64,000 nucleotides of DNA from Diplodia intermedia (Eukaryota; Ascomycota; Dothideomycetes; Botryosphaeriales; Botryosphaeriaceae): contig JAKEKT010000076.1 of the NCBI GenBank assembly GCA_021495925.1, forward strand, positions 110,135 to 174,134, given 5' to 3'. Below the pieces are notes generated by a model. It did no database searches. It worked only from the letters and a program-made list of their open reading frames with translations, and was not told the DNA's origin. Made by a program: the position numbers and the translations under genes. Positions 20,729 through 31,818 of the stretch are shown piece after piece (position 1 is the first letter of the stretch; every line of letters starts with the position of its first letter).

Positions 20729-21661
20729 ATGCTCCCCATGCAGGATCCGATGAGCGAGAGAGCGGTACTGGAAACCTTTGACGATCTGGCGCAACGCCAG
20801 TTTATTGTCTACGGCGAGACCGAAGCCGTGCTGTGCGCAGATGGTGGATTCCCCGTAAGTGCTTGCCGGCGAGGCTGAAGCTGTTCCGCCGGCTGAGCCC
20901 GCCCCCAGTTCCAGTTCCGCATCTGTCCCGCCCTCGCAAGGAAACCACAACTGCAGGATGCGCCCGACGACAACAAGCCCACGCGCACCTTCGGACCGGG
21001 AAGCGATCTGGAATTCGCCGACGACAAGCTGCTACTTGGCACCGTCAACGAGACTCACCACCTCGTCCTGAACAAGTTCTGCGTCTTCCGGCCGCAGTAC
21101 GTCCTGCTTACAGCCGATTCTTTCCGACGCCAGGACGAGCCTCTCAGCCTCGCCGACTTTGACGCCGTCGTGGCCGCTTGGAATCGGCTTTCGGGACCGC
21201 ACTACGCCCTCTACAATTGCATGGAGGCCGCAGGATCCAGCCGCGTGCACAAGCACCTGCAGCTTTTCACCCATCCGGCCGACTTTACTCTTTTTCCTGA
21301 TCGCCCCGATGCGCACGCGGCCAAGGTTCCTTTTCGGTACTTCCTTCGACGTTTTGGGCCCGCGACTCCGTCAGCCCAGCTCCTTTTGGACGCGTACCAT
21401 TCGCTGCTGTCTGAAGCCAAGCAAGCTCTCGGTGTTTCAGTCGAGGCCAGCGCATGCCCTCACAACGTGGTTCTTGTGAAGGAATGGATGCTGGTTATCC
21501 CCCGCAGGCGGTCTAACGTGGATGGCGCGAGTGCGAACGGCGCCGGGATGATGGGGATGGTGTGGGTCACGGACGAGGAGCGGCTACAGCAGTGGAAGGC
21601 TTTGGGGCCTGCCCGGATCCTTTCTCAGCTTGGGGTCGCACGCGACGAGGCGACAAGTTGA
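20729..21661 (+). CDS. ATP adenylyltransferase / Ap4A phosphorylase-like protein (Apa1/Apa2 family)
   Basis: Exons 20729..20854 and 20909..21661 flank a 54-nt intron (gtaagt...ccccag), phase 0, for 292 aa. Exon 2 contains the family blocks FQFRICPALARKP, NETHHLVLNKFCVFRPQYVLLT and, at residues 153-162, SRVHKHLQLF. The last carries the HxHxQ catalytic motif (His156, His158, Gln160) of GalT/HIT-type nucleotidyl transferases. The C-terminal part (CPHNVVLVKEWMLVIPRR) is also typical. The enzyme cleaves diadenosine tetraphosphate with phosphate to ATP and ADP, or adenylates ADP, in the cytosol. The yeast enzymes are about 320 aa, so this one is slightly short at the N-terminus. ATGs at 20738 and 20750 are also in frame. 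Confidence 0.88.
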
Positions 21662-21941
21662 TAGGTGTGCATCTACGCTCCTACGTAGCAACATGTCGCC
21701 CCCAAGTGTGAAAGAAGGTTGGACGTGTTTCGCAGCCTGGATACTCAGAAGGGCGTGCGCCTGGCTTCGGTAGCCGCCTCGCTTTTGGAGGGTGCAATCT
21801 TTACCATAGAAATCCGCCCCAGGCAACCACGGGAAAATCATATAATCAGCCTATTCCCCAAAACAATTCGGCAAGAGTCACACAACCGGGTGGCCGTATC
21901 GTCTTCAACTCTGCACATTTCTTTTCCGGCTCGCGAAAGCC

Positions 21942-24079
21942 ATGGACTCCGGCGTGAAACAAGTCGCGGAGATGCACGATGATGAGCCCTCACGTCTTGA
22001 GGCAGCCCTGATGAACGCCTCGGTCCCCATGAGACCAATGTCGAGGGGCGCGGGCAATGTTTCCCGGCACGTCACCGCCGGTGATCATGACATGCGCGAA
22101 TTCGACTTGGACTTCTCTCTCTGCCACGACCGCTATCCCTTCTCCGACTCGCGTTCGCTACAAGATCTGATGGCTTCCATCCAGCTCGAGACCCTTCTCA
22201 AGACTGCCGCAAACTTCGATACTTGCACCAATATCCAATGCTTTGAGATCACCGAGGATCGTCAAGGTCAGTAAGCAAAGCCAGGCGATATTTATGCAAC
22301 CCCTTACAAGGCGCAGAGCTCGTCACACTGCATCAAGATTCTCTCAGCCACATGCTATCCGTAAGACCCCTTAGTCTACCAAGTACCTGCGCCAAACCTA
22401 AACTTGGTCCACACAGAGATATTCTGCTACTGAACGCACTCAGGCCGAATCGAAGAGGGCTTTGCTATGCTTGTTCGTAAAGTTGATGCAGATCCCTAAG
22501 CCACCCATCTAACGTTTTCATTAGCTCGATTCCCCGGGTTCCCTACCAGAAGCCTGCTACGTACGCTTGCAAAACGTTCCTGACCGGTAGAAGCATGAGA
22601 GAGCTCTTCTCCGAGCTTTCCGTCGACCCTTCCTTCGCCATGAACACGCTTGGCCGCCCCGACTACTGGGCGCCAGTTACTCGAGCAACGCTTAACAAAG
22701 CCGGCGATCTTGAGGCCTTTGGTAAAACCAACTTGGCTCGAGTCGCCAAATGATAGGGCTGATGTTTCTCTCAGAATTTTCTTGCCAACATCCTCGCTGG
22801 CATCTCACGATCCAAGGCTCACCCCTTGCCGTCTACATGAAATACATCCCTTCCCGCCAATTGACCGTCTACATTCTAGCCCACAAGGAGAAAGACACCA
22901 CCATCGATGCTCTCACCAGCCTGATGAGGCTCAGCTTCACCCGCCCCCAAGTAATCGCAGCCATGTTGGACGACCCCTTCCACATTCACGCAACGCTCTC
23001 CAGCCTCTCATTCGAGGCTTCCAAGCTCCACGTAGGAAAGTTCCGGCGCTTCATGCACGCCAAGGTAAGTATAAGTCGGCGTAAACCCCCCACGGTGTGT
23101 AACAAAAGAAATTGCCTACCCACATCTGCCTTTCGAAAAAAATCTCACCGGATGGGTAGTTGAATATAAGATCCGTACGTAAATATATATATTTAAAACG
23201 TATATCTACGTCCGTATCTTGTATTCAACTACCTATCCGGTGAGAGATTTTCTTAAAAGGCACATGCGGGTAGGCAATTTCTTCTGCCACCGACGTGCCC
23301 CCTCCCTCCCCCATGGCAAAACAAGCGACCCATACCTAACGCCAAACGCCGACCACCTTTTCAGATGGAGCTCGTCCACGACCACCTGGAGGGGCTGATA
23401 AACACGGACCGCGACAAGCTGGGCAGCCTGACGGCCGACCTGCAGGTCATGTCGCAGAACGCCGACTCGCACATCGCCAACGCCGACGTGGCCATCCGCT
23501 GCGCCGACGCCCTCTGCGCCGCCCACGCCCGCCTGCACGCACTGACGCCGACGCCGACGCACGCGAGAGACACGCCCGTCGCGGACCTGGCCACGTACGT
23601 CCTCGCGTCCCTGCACAAGCAGAAGATGTGGTTCGTCAACTACAAGAGCCGCAAGGACGGCGCCATGAATCTCGTCTACAACCTCGTCACCCAGAACGAC
23701 GCGGGCAACAACTTGAGCATCGCGCGCGATATGCGGCGGGATAGCGCGAGTATGAGCGCCATCGCGGCGCTGACGATGGTGTTTCTGCCCGGCACTTTTA
23801 CCGCGGTGAGTGAGTCGTCGAGCATTTCTTTTATGGGAGGTTGGCGGTGCTGACTGATGCGTGTGGGGCGTGCAGACGTTTTTGGATGCGGGGATATGGT
23901 ACGATCTGCGCGCTACGAGCTTGTGGTGGGTTTGGCTGGCGCTTACGGTTCCTCTGACGCTGCTGGTGTTTGCGTCGTGGCGGGTTTACCACGCTCACAC
24001 GATGATCAAGGTTGCGGGCGGCAAGGCGCCGCGGTACCGTGTGAGTCCGCGCTCGTGGGCGAAGGTGTTGCGGCGTTGA
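21942..24079 (+). CDS. CorA-like (Mg2+ transporter superfamily) fungal membrane protein, multi-exon
   Basis: Recognisable exons: 21942..22266, 22317..22360, about 22417..22500, 22525..22721, 22775..23064, 23365..23805 and 23876..24079. The phase around 22361-22524 does not resolve cleanly, so that part is uncertain or damaged. The C-terminal half has a coiled helix (HDHLEGLINTDRDKLGSL), then SIARDMRRDSASMSAIAALTMVFLPG and, across the last intron, TFLDAGIWYDL followed by the final hydrophobic helix. This is the ending of the fungal CorA-like/ZntB-type family. The canonical GMN loop of true CorA channels is not visible. Metal transport is therefore not assured. The 300-nt intron 23065..23364 contains a palindromic repeat element of about 206 bp. 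Confidence 0.78.
23091..23296 (+). mobile_element. Palindromic MITE-like element, full copy A (inside an intron)
   Basis: About 206 bp forming one long inverted repeat. The left arm runs AAAGAAATTGCCTACCCACA, then a TCTCACCGGATGGGTAGTTG segment, then AATATAAGATCCGTACGTAA. The right arm (23205-23285) is its near-perfect reverse complement; arms are about 85-90 bp. There is no coding capacity. Outer ends are similar to the sequence CACGGCGGGTGACAAAAG seen at other copies. It lies entirely in the CorA-like gene's 300-nt intron. Confidence 0.8.
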
Positions 24080-24514
24080 TCAAGAGTGGATGGTGGAAAC
24101 TGCGGCAGTTACAGTGCCTCCGCATCGATTGTTTGAGAATTTTTGATAGATTTGATGATTTGCTCATTGGCAATAAGTAGCCAACTACTTCGTTGGTGGA
24201 GCATCGTTTACTCATCTTAACAGGTTCATGATTGTTTCGCCGCAAATAAGACAACCAGGTTCCCTTTCACTGATCCATTTGTTCGTAAAATCAGCTAATC
24301 ATTGGAAAGGCGGCCAAAGAACACAGAAGTGTAGGATCTCAGAGGGATGTCGGTGCACTGGTCTGAAACTGTTGAGGCAGTTATAAGGTCAGTCATGTAT
24401 TTTTCCGGTAAAAAGAAACCAAGTTTACGCACATGTTTGTTGACCACCATAATCATTGGGCCAATCCCAGCCAACCCCGCTAACTACTTATGGCATCTCC
24501 CATTCCCGGTACAT
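24080..24514. other. Convergent intergenic region
   Basis: AT-richer spacer between the stops of the CorA-like and F-box genes. No gene seen. Confidence 0.5.
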
Positions 24515-25687
24515 CTAGCTACGCAATCTCCCAACAGTGCCAGACGAGGCTTCGATGCAAGCATTCATCCAGTCTTCGTGCACGGCGCCGGTCTTGGTCG
24601 CGAGAAGCAGCCACCGCTCTGACTTCATCGCGATGACGACGGCAGTGACACCACCCTCCCCTCTCGGTTGCAGTTCACGCTCCAGCTTGAGGCGCGCGCG
24701 GCACCCTATCTCGTCGCACCTCACAGCGTCAGACCCGGCCGCGGAGCCATCCCACGGCACGCGCAGCCACGAGTCTGGAAAGCGGCGTGCCACCTCCGCG
24801 GAGTCCATGTGCGCGCAGATGGGCCCACCAGAAGCAGCAACAGCAGCCGCCAGCGTGGGCCGCGGCATCGTGGAATACCGCGGCACCTGCATGCGGAAGT
24901 AGGTGCGCTTGAGGGTGGCATCCGACCTGTGCGTCCAGGCCTCGGCGTCGCAGGGCTCGCACCGCAACATCGGTCCCAGCCTGCCCTCGTTCGTCAGCGT
25001 CGGCGGCGATTTCGCCGCCGCCAGCAGCTGCTCGTGGCGCACCACGCGGTGCGGGCACAGCGCGACGCCCGTCGTGGCGCCCAGGCAGCGGCGGCGCTCG
25101 AGCGGGCGCCCGCGTTCGTGCGCGGCGAAGTGCTTGCACGGGTGCGTGGCGCGGCAGTAGGAGCAGACCAGGAGGCCGCGTTTGAGGGCGCCGGCGCGAT
25201 CCGCGCCGCACGCGCGGGCGAAGTCGTCGCGGCGGCAGCGGGCGGCGAGGTCGGCGCGGTCGTCCAGCGTGGCGGCGTGCGGGTAGTACAGGCGGTGGAG
25301 GCGGCGGCAGGTGGCGCGCAGGGCGAGGGCGTCGGCGCCCGGCAGGTGTGCGACGACGGCGAGCAGCAGCTCGTTGGGGAGGCGAGCGACTCCCGTCTCC
25401 TCTTGGGTTCGTGGCAGGTGGCTGGAAAGGCGTTTTGGAGCGCGGACTGCTGCCCACCGGCGCAGTTTCTGCGTGAGGGCTTGGATGTCTTCCATGACGA
25501 ACCAGGCGAACATGAGCGTGCCGACTAGGCACGGGATGGCGTAAATCAGCACCAGGAAAGCCCAAAGTGCGGGCGGAATGGTGTCGGAATCCGGGGCGTT
25601 GAGTAAGAGCGTGAAGCCGACAACGACGATCGCGTTGCATGCAATAACGCAGAAGGCGAGATATAACTTGAGACCGGCATCGTCCAT
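24515..25687 (-). CDS. Membrane-anchored F-box protein (paralogue A)
   Basis: A single exon of 390 aa from ATG 25687; upstream in-frame codons to 26065 are judged untranslated. Two N-terminal hydrophobic helices come first (about residues 7-29 and 41-66). A short basic linker leads to an F-box: RLPNELLLAVVAHLPGADAL and ALRATCRRLHRLYYPHA at about residues 99-138. The C-terminal part is rich in Cys (CSYCRATHPCKHF, CEPCDAEAW, CDEIGCRARLKL). F-box proteins recruit targets to SCF ubiquitin ligases through Skp1; the C-terminal Cys/His part would then be the target-binding region. A lower-GC homologue with the same layout lies at 47605..48768. Codon use here is extremely G/C-ending, unlike that paralogue. 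Confidence 0.82.
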   Translation of the reverse strand: MDDAGLKLYLAFCVIACNAIVVVGFTLLLNAPDSDTIPPALWAFLVLIYAIPCLVGTLMFAWFVMEDIQALTQKLRRWAAVRAPKRLSSHLPRTQEETGVARLPNELLLAVVAHLPGADALALRATCRRLHRLYYPHAATLDDRADLAARCRRDDFARACGADRAGALKRGLLVCSYCRATHPCKHFAAHERGRPLERRRCLGATTGVALCPHRVVRHEQLLAAAKSPPTLTNEGRLGPMLRCEPCDAEAWTHRSDATLKRTYFRMQVPRYSTMPRPTLAAAVAASGGPICAHMDSAEVARRFPDSWLRVPWDGSAAGSDAVRCDEIGCRARLKLERELQPRGEGGVTAVVIAMKSERWLLLATKTGAVHEDWMNACIEASSGTVGRLRS

Positions 25688-27967
25688 GGTTGCGGATGTG
25701 GGATGTGAGGTCGGGCGAGCAACGGGTTTGGTATATAGGTCTGCACCGGGCGAACCATGGCTGCTGGCAGAGCTGGGAACCAGCGGACGTGCTGGGACGC
25801 GGCCACGGTTCGCCCGCTCTCTCCTTATCCTCTGGCCTTGGCGGCAGCAACGCGGACCCTGAGTCGGCAGCAGGTCAGCATCGCGGGCGCGCTGGTGTCG
25901 GGGAATCCCAGCACCGTCCGCGAGACCTGAGCAGTGCCTGGACGGATGATCGACTTGCCTGTTAGCGTTACCACTCCCGACGCCGCTTGCAGCCAAAGAC
26001 AACCACCACAACACTTCCCCTCCAGTGTGCACAACCCGCCACCATCGGGCAGCTGTTCCTATCAAGAGGAACTCGAAGGTGGAATTTCCGCTGGAGGGCC
26101 TTCCTCGTCGAAAGCAAGCTGGCGGACGCTGGTGCTGGGGTCCGGTTGTTGGGTCATTCGGGGACGGTCAGCGCTGCCATTTCGCCGGGTAAGTCCCAAC
26201 ACATCACTCCCGCGCCCCTCTCCCTCGTCACTCCCTGCCCATGCTTCGATAGCCACGCCGCGACAGCGCCATCCGCATACGTAAAATACACCTCCGCGAC
26301 GTCGAACACCCGCGCTTTTCGAAGAACAACGGCTCCACCAGCGCACCGCACGCGAAACGCGCAACCACGAGATTCATTACGGCTACGAAGCCTGTTTACA
26401 TCTACGGCACTAATAACGTTGCACTTACGTTGCGGGACACATCGAAGTCGGACAGAAGACTGATACGGCATCTAGGTGACGGTGATGAAGAGGGTCTACA
26501 AAGCCATTGCCGAATTTAAAGAGGTAATGGAAAGATCTCAGGAAAATGTGGTTAAGAAGTAGTGTTATCCGAGAGGCATGGCGAATGTGAAGGTGGCACG
26601 GAGTGTAAGCGGAGTCATTATATTGTTGGAAGAGGTTGACTAACGAGCTAGAGCTCGGATGGTGGGTGGGTTCGCGCCGTAAGGCTAGTGCGAGGATGCC
26701 GTATTCCCTGCATGTTTAACTCTTACAGCCGCCCTCTCCTCCAGCGCATGCTGCTACAGCTCGAGAGGGCTACCTGTCAACTTAATAATAAAATCTACGT
26801 ACCTACTAGAATAGAGTATATACTAGATAGATATGCCGATATCGTCGTCGACGTCTTATTTATTCACCAGGCCTCCGCCTTGATCACCATCACCAGTTCC
26901 GCCCGCTGTCGACCACGTAAGAACTAACGTAGAAGACGGCGATGGCCTTCGCTATTGTGGGAGGATAGGGGACCGACGCCGCTCTGCCCCGTCCCGCCCG
27001 GTCCGTCTGGCCCCCCGCCTCCTCCTTCTCCTCCTCCTTCCGCCGGCGCTCCCAACTATTCCCGCCCCCGTCCTCCCCCTTCTCGCCGCCGCCCCTGGCC
27101 GAGGCCGCTCCGCCCGTAGTCCCGCCCGACGCGCCGCTTGTGCCGCTCGTGTCCGCGCCCGCCTTCGCCGCACCGCTTTTTCTCAACGTTACCTATTCCG
27201 TAAATATCTACAATCTTCTTATCACTCTCATTCCCATAGAATTATCGCGCATCGGCTTCACACAAGTGCCATCAAAATTGACGTGAATAACTGGTTGGCT
27301 CGGCAGGGGTTGTAGCGGACATGGGCAGTCTTTGCAGCGTAATTTGAGCAATTAGCGATTGCAGATCACATAGAAGCATGTCCTGAACGAATAAGATTTC
27401 GCTTATTAATGCAGTAGAAGCATTGCAGTGTTGCACTGCCTTCAACCACTAAAGAGCCTTTAGCCCCCAACGAAAACCGCCACCGGGCCTCCACCATCCG
27501 GAGCCATGTTCTGTCGCATCGAGATGTTACAGTATCATCGCCGTCGCTTGGTACTGTTACCACAGCTAAGAACACTCCACCGGAATCCGTGAACGCCTAC
27601 AACATTTGAAAAGTGAATCTGTTCACAATATGGCCAAAGAAAATAAAGGCTTAGAATAACTATAATTAGTACAGCTGATCATGTGATGCGGCGCAGGATT
27701 TTTATGTAACTGATGCATGGCGTAGCTCTCGATTGGTCGATTCAGCCGGCCACCACGGCTGATAGAAGTCGCCTCGCACACTTCCTCAGCTTGTCCCCTA
27801 GCCTTGTCGAGGCCGGAATCTCGATCTCAAACCTTCACGATACCCCAACCCACTACTCGAGGAGTACAGCGATATCGTTCATTGCAACATCCGGCACATC
27901 AATCATCTTTTCACTTCTCACCCTTCGGCATAACCACCAGACAGTAACACCGGCTTCGGGGCGCAAG
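25688..27967. other. Gene-poor accessory stretch
   Basis: The first 400 bp are the F-box 5' region. No confident gene follows. There is a short AT-rich patch near 26780-26840, then a C-rich low-complexity block at 26950-27180, then AT-richer DNA up to the broken membrane-protein gene. Confidence 0.45.
26950..27180. repeat. C-rich low-complexity block 1
   Basis: About 230 bp of CCGCCC/CTCCTC-type sequence on the plus strand, Gly/Arg/Glu-rich if read on minus. It resembles in composition the block at 49150-49560. No domain is encoded. Confidence 0.5.
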
Positions 27968-29310
27968 ATGTCGACGAGTCCGAGCGCTTACGACGGTTCA
28001 ACAATGTTTGAGGTCGAACTGGATCGAATCGGTCCTCATCCGAACGATCTAAGCGAGCAAGGGGACAACTATCCGAACACTAATCCTCCAGAAGAGCAGC
28101 TGGGAGATTCCGAGCTACGGCCTCTCGTGGAACAACCGACTACCTTGGTGCCCGAGCAACAACAATCTTCCAGGGGCAATTCAGTGCATGCAGGCGGACA
28201 GGTGCTCAAGATCCTGCCAGCTGCAGCTATCGGTCAGTCGGGTATCACAATGCTTTCTATCAGCACCGTCATTATTCTCGCCAGCATGGTGTTGCTGGCC
28301 TACTTGTGGATGGGGCAGAAAGATACAGAAACAGCAGGCCGCTTATGGAGACTCATTGCGACCAAGTTCTCAGTTCCACAAGCGGTTACGCTTTGCACGA
28401 TGGCACTACGCTGGGCGACTGCCGTTCAGCTTTGCCTTTTCACGTCCATGCTGGCCTCGGTTGCCGTGGAGAACTTCCAAATCACTTTGTCTCAGATAAT
28501 GGCTGTCTCCATTGTTATTACAACCCAGGACCGTTGTACCACAATGTGAAGATGAACCGCGCAACCAGAAGAGCCGAGCCAACTTTTGCTTGGGACATGC
28601 AATACCGACATTACGATACAATGGAGATTCGGAAACAGCTTGGGATGCATGACCCACCTCTGAGCCAGCCACAACGCGGGGTTCTGGCGTTAACTACAGA
28701 CCAGAAATGGCCCGATGAGCTGGGAGACAATCCGTCCATGTCTCTTCTTGATCAGTCGCCGCAGAATTCTACCTACGTTCTATGCCAGCATTGCTCACCC
28801 TTATCAACCAAACTGCCCGGATCGGCACAGGCCCCATCTACACGAGCACACCGAACATTGACCGCCTTGTTTCAAGACGTATTCAGAACAACCGGCAACC
28901 CGGCTCTGGCTCTCCAAGCTATTTTCACCACACTCAATCAAATGACGTATTACTCGTTGCTGTCCGAATTCGATCTCCGCGGTAACGTTAGCGTAATGCC
29001 GTTCATTTCGGTCTCGACCCCCCATAGATGGACGGGCTTCATGATCGTAGCGGGACTCGTGGCTGCGCATTTCCTGTGTGGAGCCCTCGTGATGGTATCA
29101 GGAAATGTCAATGCTCAATGCTGGGTCAGGTCTGGAGATGCATCGCCCAAGTTCGGTCCGGGGACACGGACGTGGTGCTCAAGAAGGCGAGTGTGGCCAC
29201 GGACGACGATATTAGAGTGTGGTTAAAGAAGCATGGGAAGGGTGAGACCAGAGTAGGGGTTCTACCGTGGAGACGAAAGGGCACGACGGAGAGTGCTTAA
29301 CGGCGATGTG
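27968..29310 (+). pseudogene. Broken fungal multi-helix membrane protein, copy 1
   Basis: Starts with ATG 27968 (MSTSPSAYDG) in a full-looking N-terminus: acidic region, then helices at about 28240-28310 (ITMLSISTVIILASMVLLAY) and 28400-28470. The frame shifts near 28520, where homology moves to a second frame (YYNPGPLYHNV). It stays there through NPALALQAIFTTLNQMTYYS and RWTGFMIVAGLVAAHFLCGA, then shifts again near 29095 to a third frame (SMLGQVWRCIAQV ... DIRVWLKKHGKGE). I recognise the order as an uncharacterised secreted/membrane family in Pezizomycotina with a C-terminal ALQ-TL / YY-WL-FD block and a last helix. The extracellular middle domain is much shorter than usual. Two frameshifts with no fitting introns indicate a pseudogene. 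Confidence 0.7.
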
Positions 29311-29319
29311 GAACTCCTA

Positions 29320-30290
29320 GAACTTCAAACCTCCGTTCTGGCCGTGGTTTGCAGAGTTTGCAGAGCCCGCAGTCGAGGCCGACGGTATGAAGGACACCTA
29401 CCGGATTTATGCTGCGAGCTCTACTGCCATTCGAGGCCACCCAAAGCAGGCTGACTGTCGGAAATTACTTCGGAATTGCTACTGCTTTCGGCCGCCACTC
29501 TCGGACCTGACGATCGGCATCGATCCTCACGATGCGTCTGCTGGGTTCGTCACCGGTACGATCGACTTCGGGGAGGCGCAGTTTGCACTTTTGGGCGGCT
29601 GCGGGAGTCGACCGTGTAGGAAAATGCCAGAGCCAACCCAAAGCTCCAACTGCACCCTCAACTACGGAACCCAGGCACAGCCGAGGGAATCGGCAACAAC
29701 GCTCTACGTCGTCCAAGAATCCCTGTGGGCAACTACCTACGAGTTCTCGCGCACTTCCAGCTCGTATTTCGGACAAGGATACCTACTGCTGAATGCCACA
29801 GGCGCTACGAAGGAATAGTCCTTTAGCGGCCAGTCAGTCACCTTGCGTCTCAGGGGCTAACGTGTATGCGGCGTCTTCGTCTTCAGAGTCGTCGTCTTGT
29901 GCGGGGGGGCGGCGGAATCTCGCGGAAACGCCGGGCCCACAATCTGGCGCCACAGACGAGCTCGCCTCCACTGACCACTCCACCTTCTCGTACTTTTCAT
30001 CCACACGCACCGGGCCGGGGTGACGGGCCAGACGCTCCGCAGCTCGGCGCCGCACCGCCATGACGCGCCCGCCGCCGATCCTGCTGCTGCGCCCGCCCGC
30101 GGCGTGGTCGAGACGCCGCTCATCACCGTGTCTGTCTCGCGACGGTGGACGGGGCTCGTAACTGCACACTTTATTTGTGGCGCGCTGGTCATGGTGCTGT
30201 TTTTCAAGAAGTGCCGGTGCTCGATGAATTGCGCAGATACGGTTGGGGGATACGGACGTGTTGCCAAGGTGGCCAACAAGTAACCATGTT
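29320..30290 (+). pseudogene. Broken second copy of the same membrane-protein family
   Basis: This stretch carries the middle domain missing from copy 1: in one frame EPAVEADG-like then FEATQSRLTV / NYFGIATAFGRHSRT, in others ATTLYVVQESLWATTYEFS. It ends with the last-helix block ETPLITVSVSRRWTGLVTAH, then FICGALVMVLFFKKCRCSM, which aligns with the RWTGFMIVAGLVAAHFLCGA segment at 29026-29100 of copy 1. Frames change several times and the C-terminus collapses after CRCSM. It reads as a decayed tandem duplicate. The intervening 29840-30110 is Ser/Ala-rich and GC-rich. Confidence 0.6.
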
Positions 30291-30607
30291 TGCAAATCTT
30301 TGGTTGTTTTAACCAATCCATCAAGGATTTGTCGTGGTTCCAGCTAAACCAATCAAGGGAGGGGGGGAGGTGGTGGCCGGCCATGCCGGCGGTGGCCATG
30401 TTCGATACATACTATCTAGACTATCTATCTAGTATCCATAAGCTTTTCGAGTGCCTATAAAACTAGCGGCTAGGAAAGTGGGGGCGGGGGAGGATAATGC
30501 GGGCGGTGCGGATGGGGCGGATGGGGCGGGTGGGGCGAAATACTATAGACAGTGGCCCGTGTGTATATACCAAGCAAATAGGCAAAGATCCTTGCTTATT
30601 TGCACAT

Positions 30608-30680
30608 GGTGAGACCAGGGTAAGGGTTTTACCGTGGAGACGAAGGGAGACGACAGAGAGTGCTTGACGGCGATGGGGAG
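30608..30680 (+). pseudogene. Detached 3' fragment of the broken membrane-protein family
   Basis: GGTGAGACCAGGGTAAGGGT, then a TTTTACCGTGGAGACGAAGG segment and GAGAGTGCTTGACGGCGATG, match 29241..29310 (the extreme C-terminal codons of copy 1) with few differences. About 320 bp separate it from the end of copy 2, suggesting an insertion or rearrangement within that copy. Confidence 0.65.
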
Positions 30681-30721
30681 AGATCTACGCGGCGAAATTG
30701 CTTGGATGGATTTATCCAGCC

Positions 30722-30900
30722 CACGGCGGGTGACCAAAGACATTGCCCACCCCACGCCCATCCGCCTTGCACGGATACGTTTATGGGCAGTTGAATACAA
30801 GATACGGACGTGAATACGCGCATTTAAAACTCATGCTTATGTTCAACTGCCTACATAAATATTCTAATGCGTGCAAGGCAGATGCGGGTGGGCAATTTGA
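30722..30900 (+). mobile_element. Palindromic MITE-like element, copy B
   Basis: Begins CACGGCGGGTGACCAAAGAC then ATTGCCCACC. It contains the inner arm AGTTGAATACAAGATACGGA, and ends with the reverse complement GGCAGATGCGGGTGGGCAAT. The inner right arm is partly deleted. About 180 bp, no coding capacity. Confidence 0.75.
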
Positions 30901-31332
30901 GCATCACTTCCCAGAAACCCGCTTCGCTTGAGCAACAACAGAGGGTTAGTGGTAATGGAGGGCTGGCAGAAGTCCCGATCGTAGAGTAGGTCTGGCGCAA
31001 ATGAGCCATTGAACCTCGGTTATCGGTTAACAGAAAAGTGGTGGTGGTCAAGTTCGGTTGCTCGCATCTAGACCTCTACGTCTTTCGAATCCGAGATCCA
31101 CGACGGTGCAAGACTTGGCCTTCGCTTTGCCAATGTTCTTGGATATGGGCAAAGTCGTGTTTGTGATGTTGAATGAACCCGAAAAAGCCCGGATACGACA
31201 CCGCTTCTGATGTTCGACAAAGTTGGCGATGCGCGGCCTCGGTAGTCTTTGTACCTGTTCTATAAATTCAGGTGGAGCCTTCTTTTCTTGCACTCCAGTT
31301 CTCGACATCTTTCGTACAAGAACACTTCAAAC
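30901..31332. other. Intergenic region before the small secreted protein
   Basis: No gene; contains the promoter of the next gene. Confidence 0.5.
31261..31266 (+). promoter_or_regulatory. TATA-like box of the small secreted protein gene
   Basis: TATAAA lies 72 bp before ATG 31333. Confidence 0.45.
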
Positions 31333-31818
31333 ATGACGGCTTCCTACCTCATCGCTCTTTCCCTTGCCATCTGCAGCGTCACTGCTGCTCCTCATGGAAC
31401 CGAGCTGCTCGCTGCCCGACAGGATCCCAACACTCCTTGGGTCGTTCTGTGCAACGATTCCGACTACCGCGAATGTTCTGGCGTGTTAATCCCTTCTCAG
31501 TACACTCTCACTGCCTCTGGATGCTGTATGTAATCCAGAACCCAGCTTCGGCCAATCTACTGATCATGCGTAGTCAACATCCCTGAGCACTCGCCCAACA
31601 ACCAAGATAGGGTCAGCTCTATCATGATGTCAGACGTTGCTGTGTGCGACTTCTATGTGTAAGATTGCACCACTTACCTTCTTATCTATCATCCTACTGA
31701 TTTGGCCTTTAGCGATGCCGGCTGCACCAACGCAGCCCCCATCACTCTCGACGCTGACGAGCCGAACCTTGCTAATAGGCGGGGGTTCAACGATAGAATT
31801 ACTTCTTTCACGTGTTGA
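31333..31818 (+). CDS. Small secreted cysteine-rich protein (effector-like)
   Basis: Three exons: 31333..31525, 31574..31658 and 31713..31818. Introns are 48 nt (gtatgt...gcgtag) and 54 nt (gtaaga...cctttag). The sum is 384 nt, in frame throughout, for 127 aa. Residues 1-18 form a signal peptide ending ICSVTAAP. The mature part has exactly six Cys (VVLC, YREC, ASGC, VAVC, DAGC and the last residue), consistent with three disulfides. A short LAARQD stretch follows the signal and could be a pro-region. No known domain. Size, signal peptide, even Cys number and position in decayed accessory DNA fit an effector or small cell-surface protein (inference). Without splicing no long frame exists, so automated callers may miss it. 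Confidence 0.75.
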
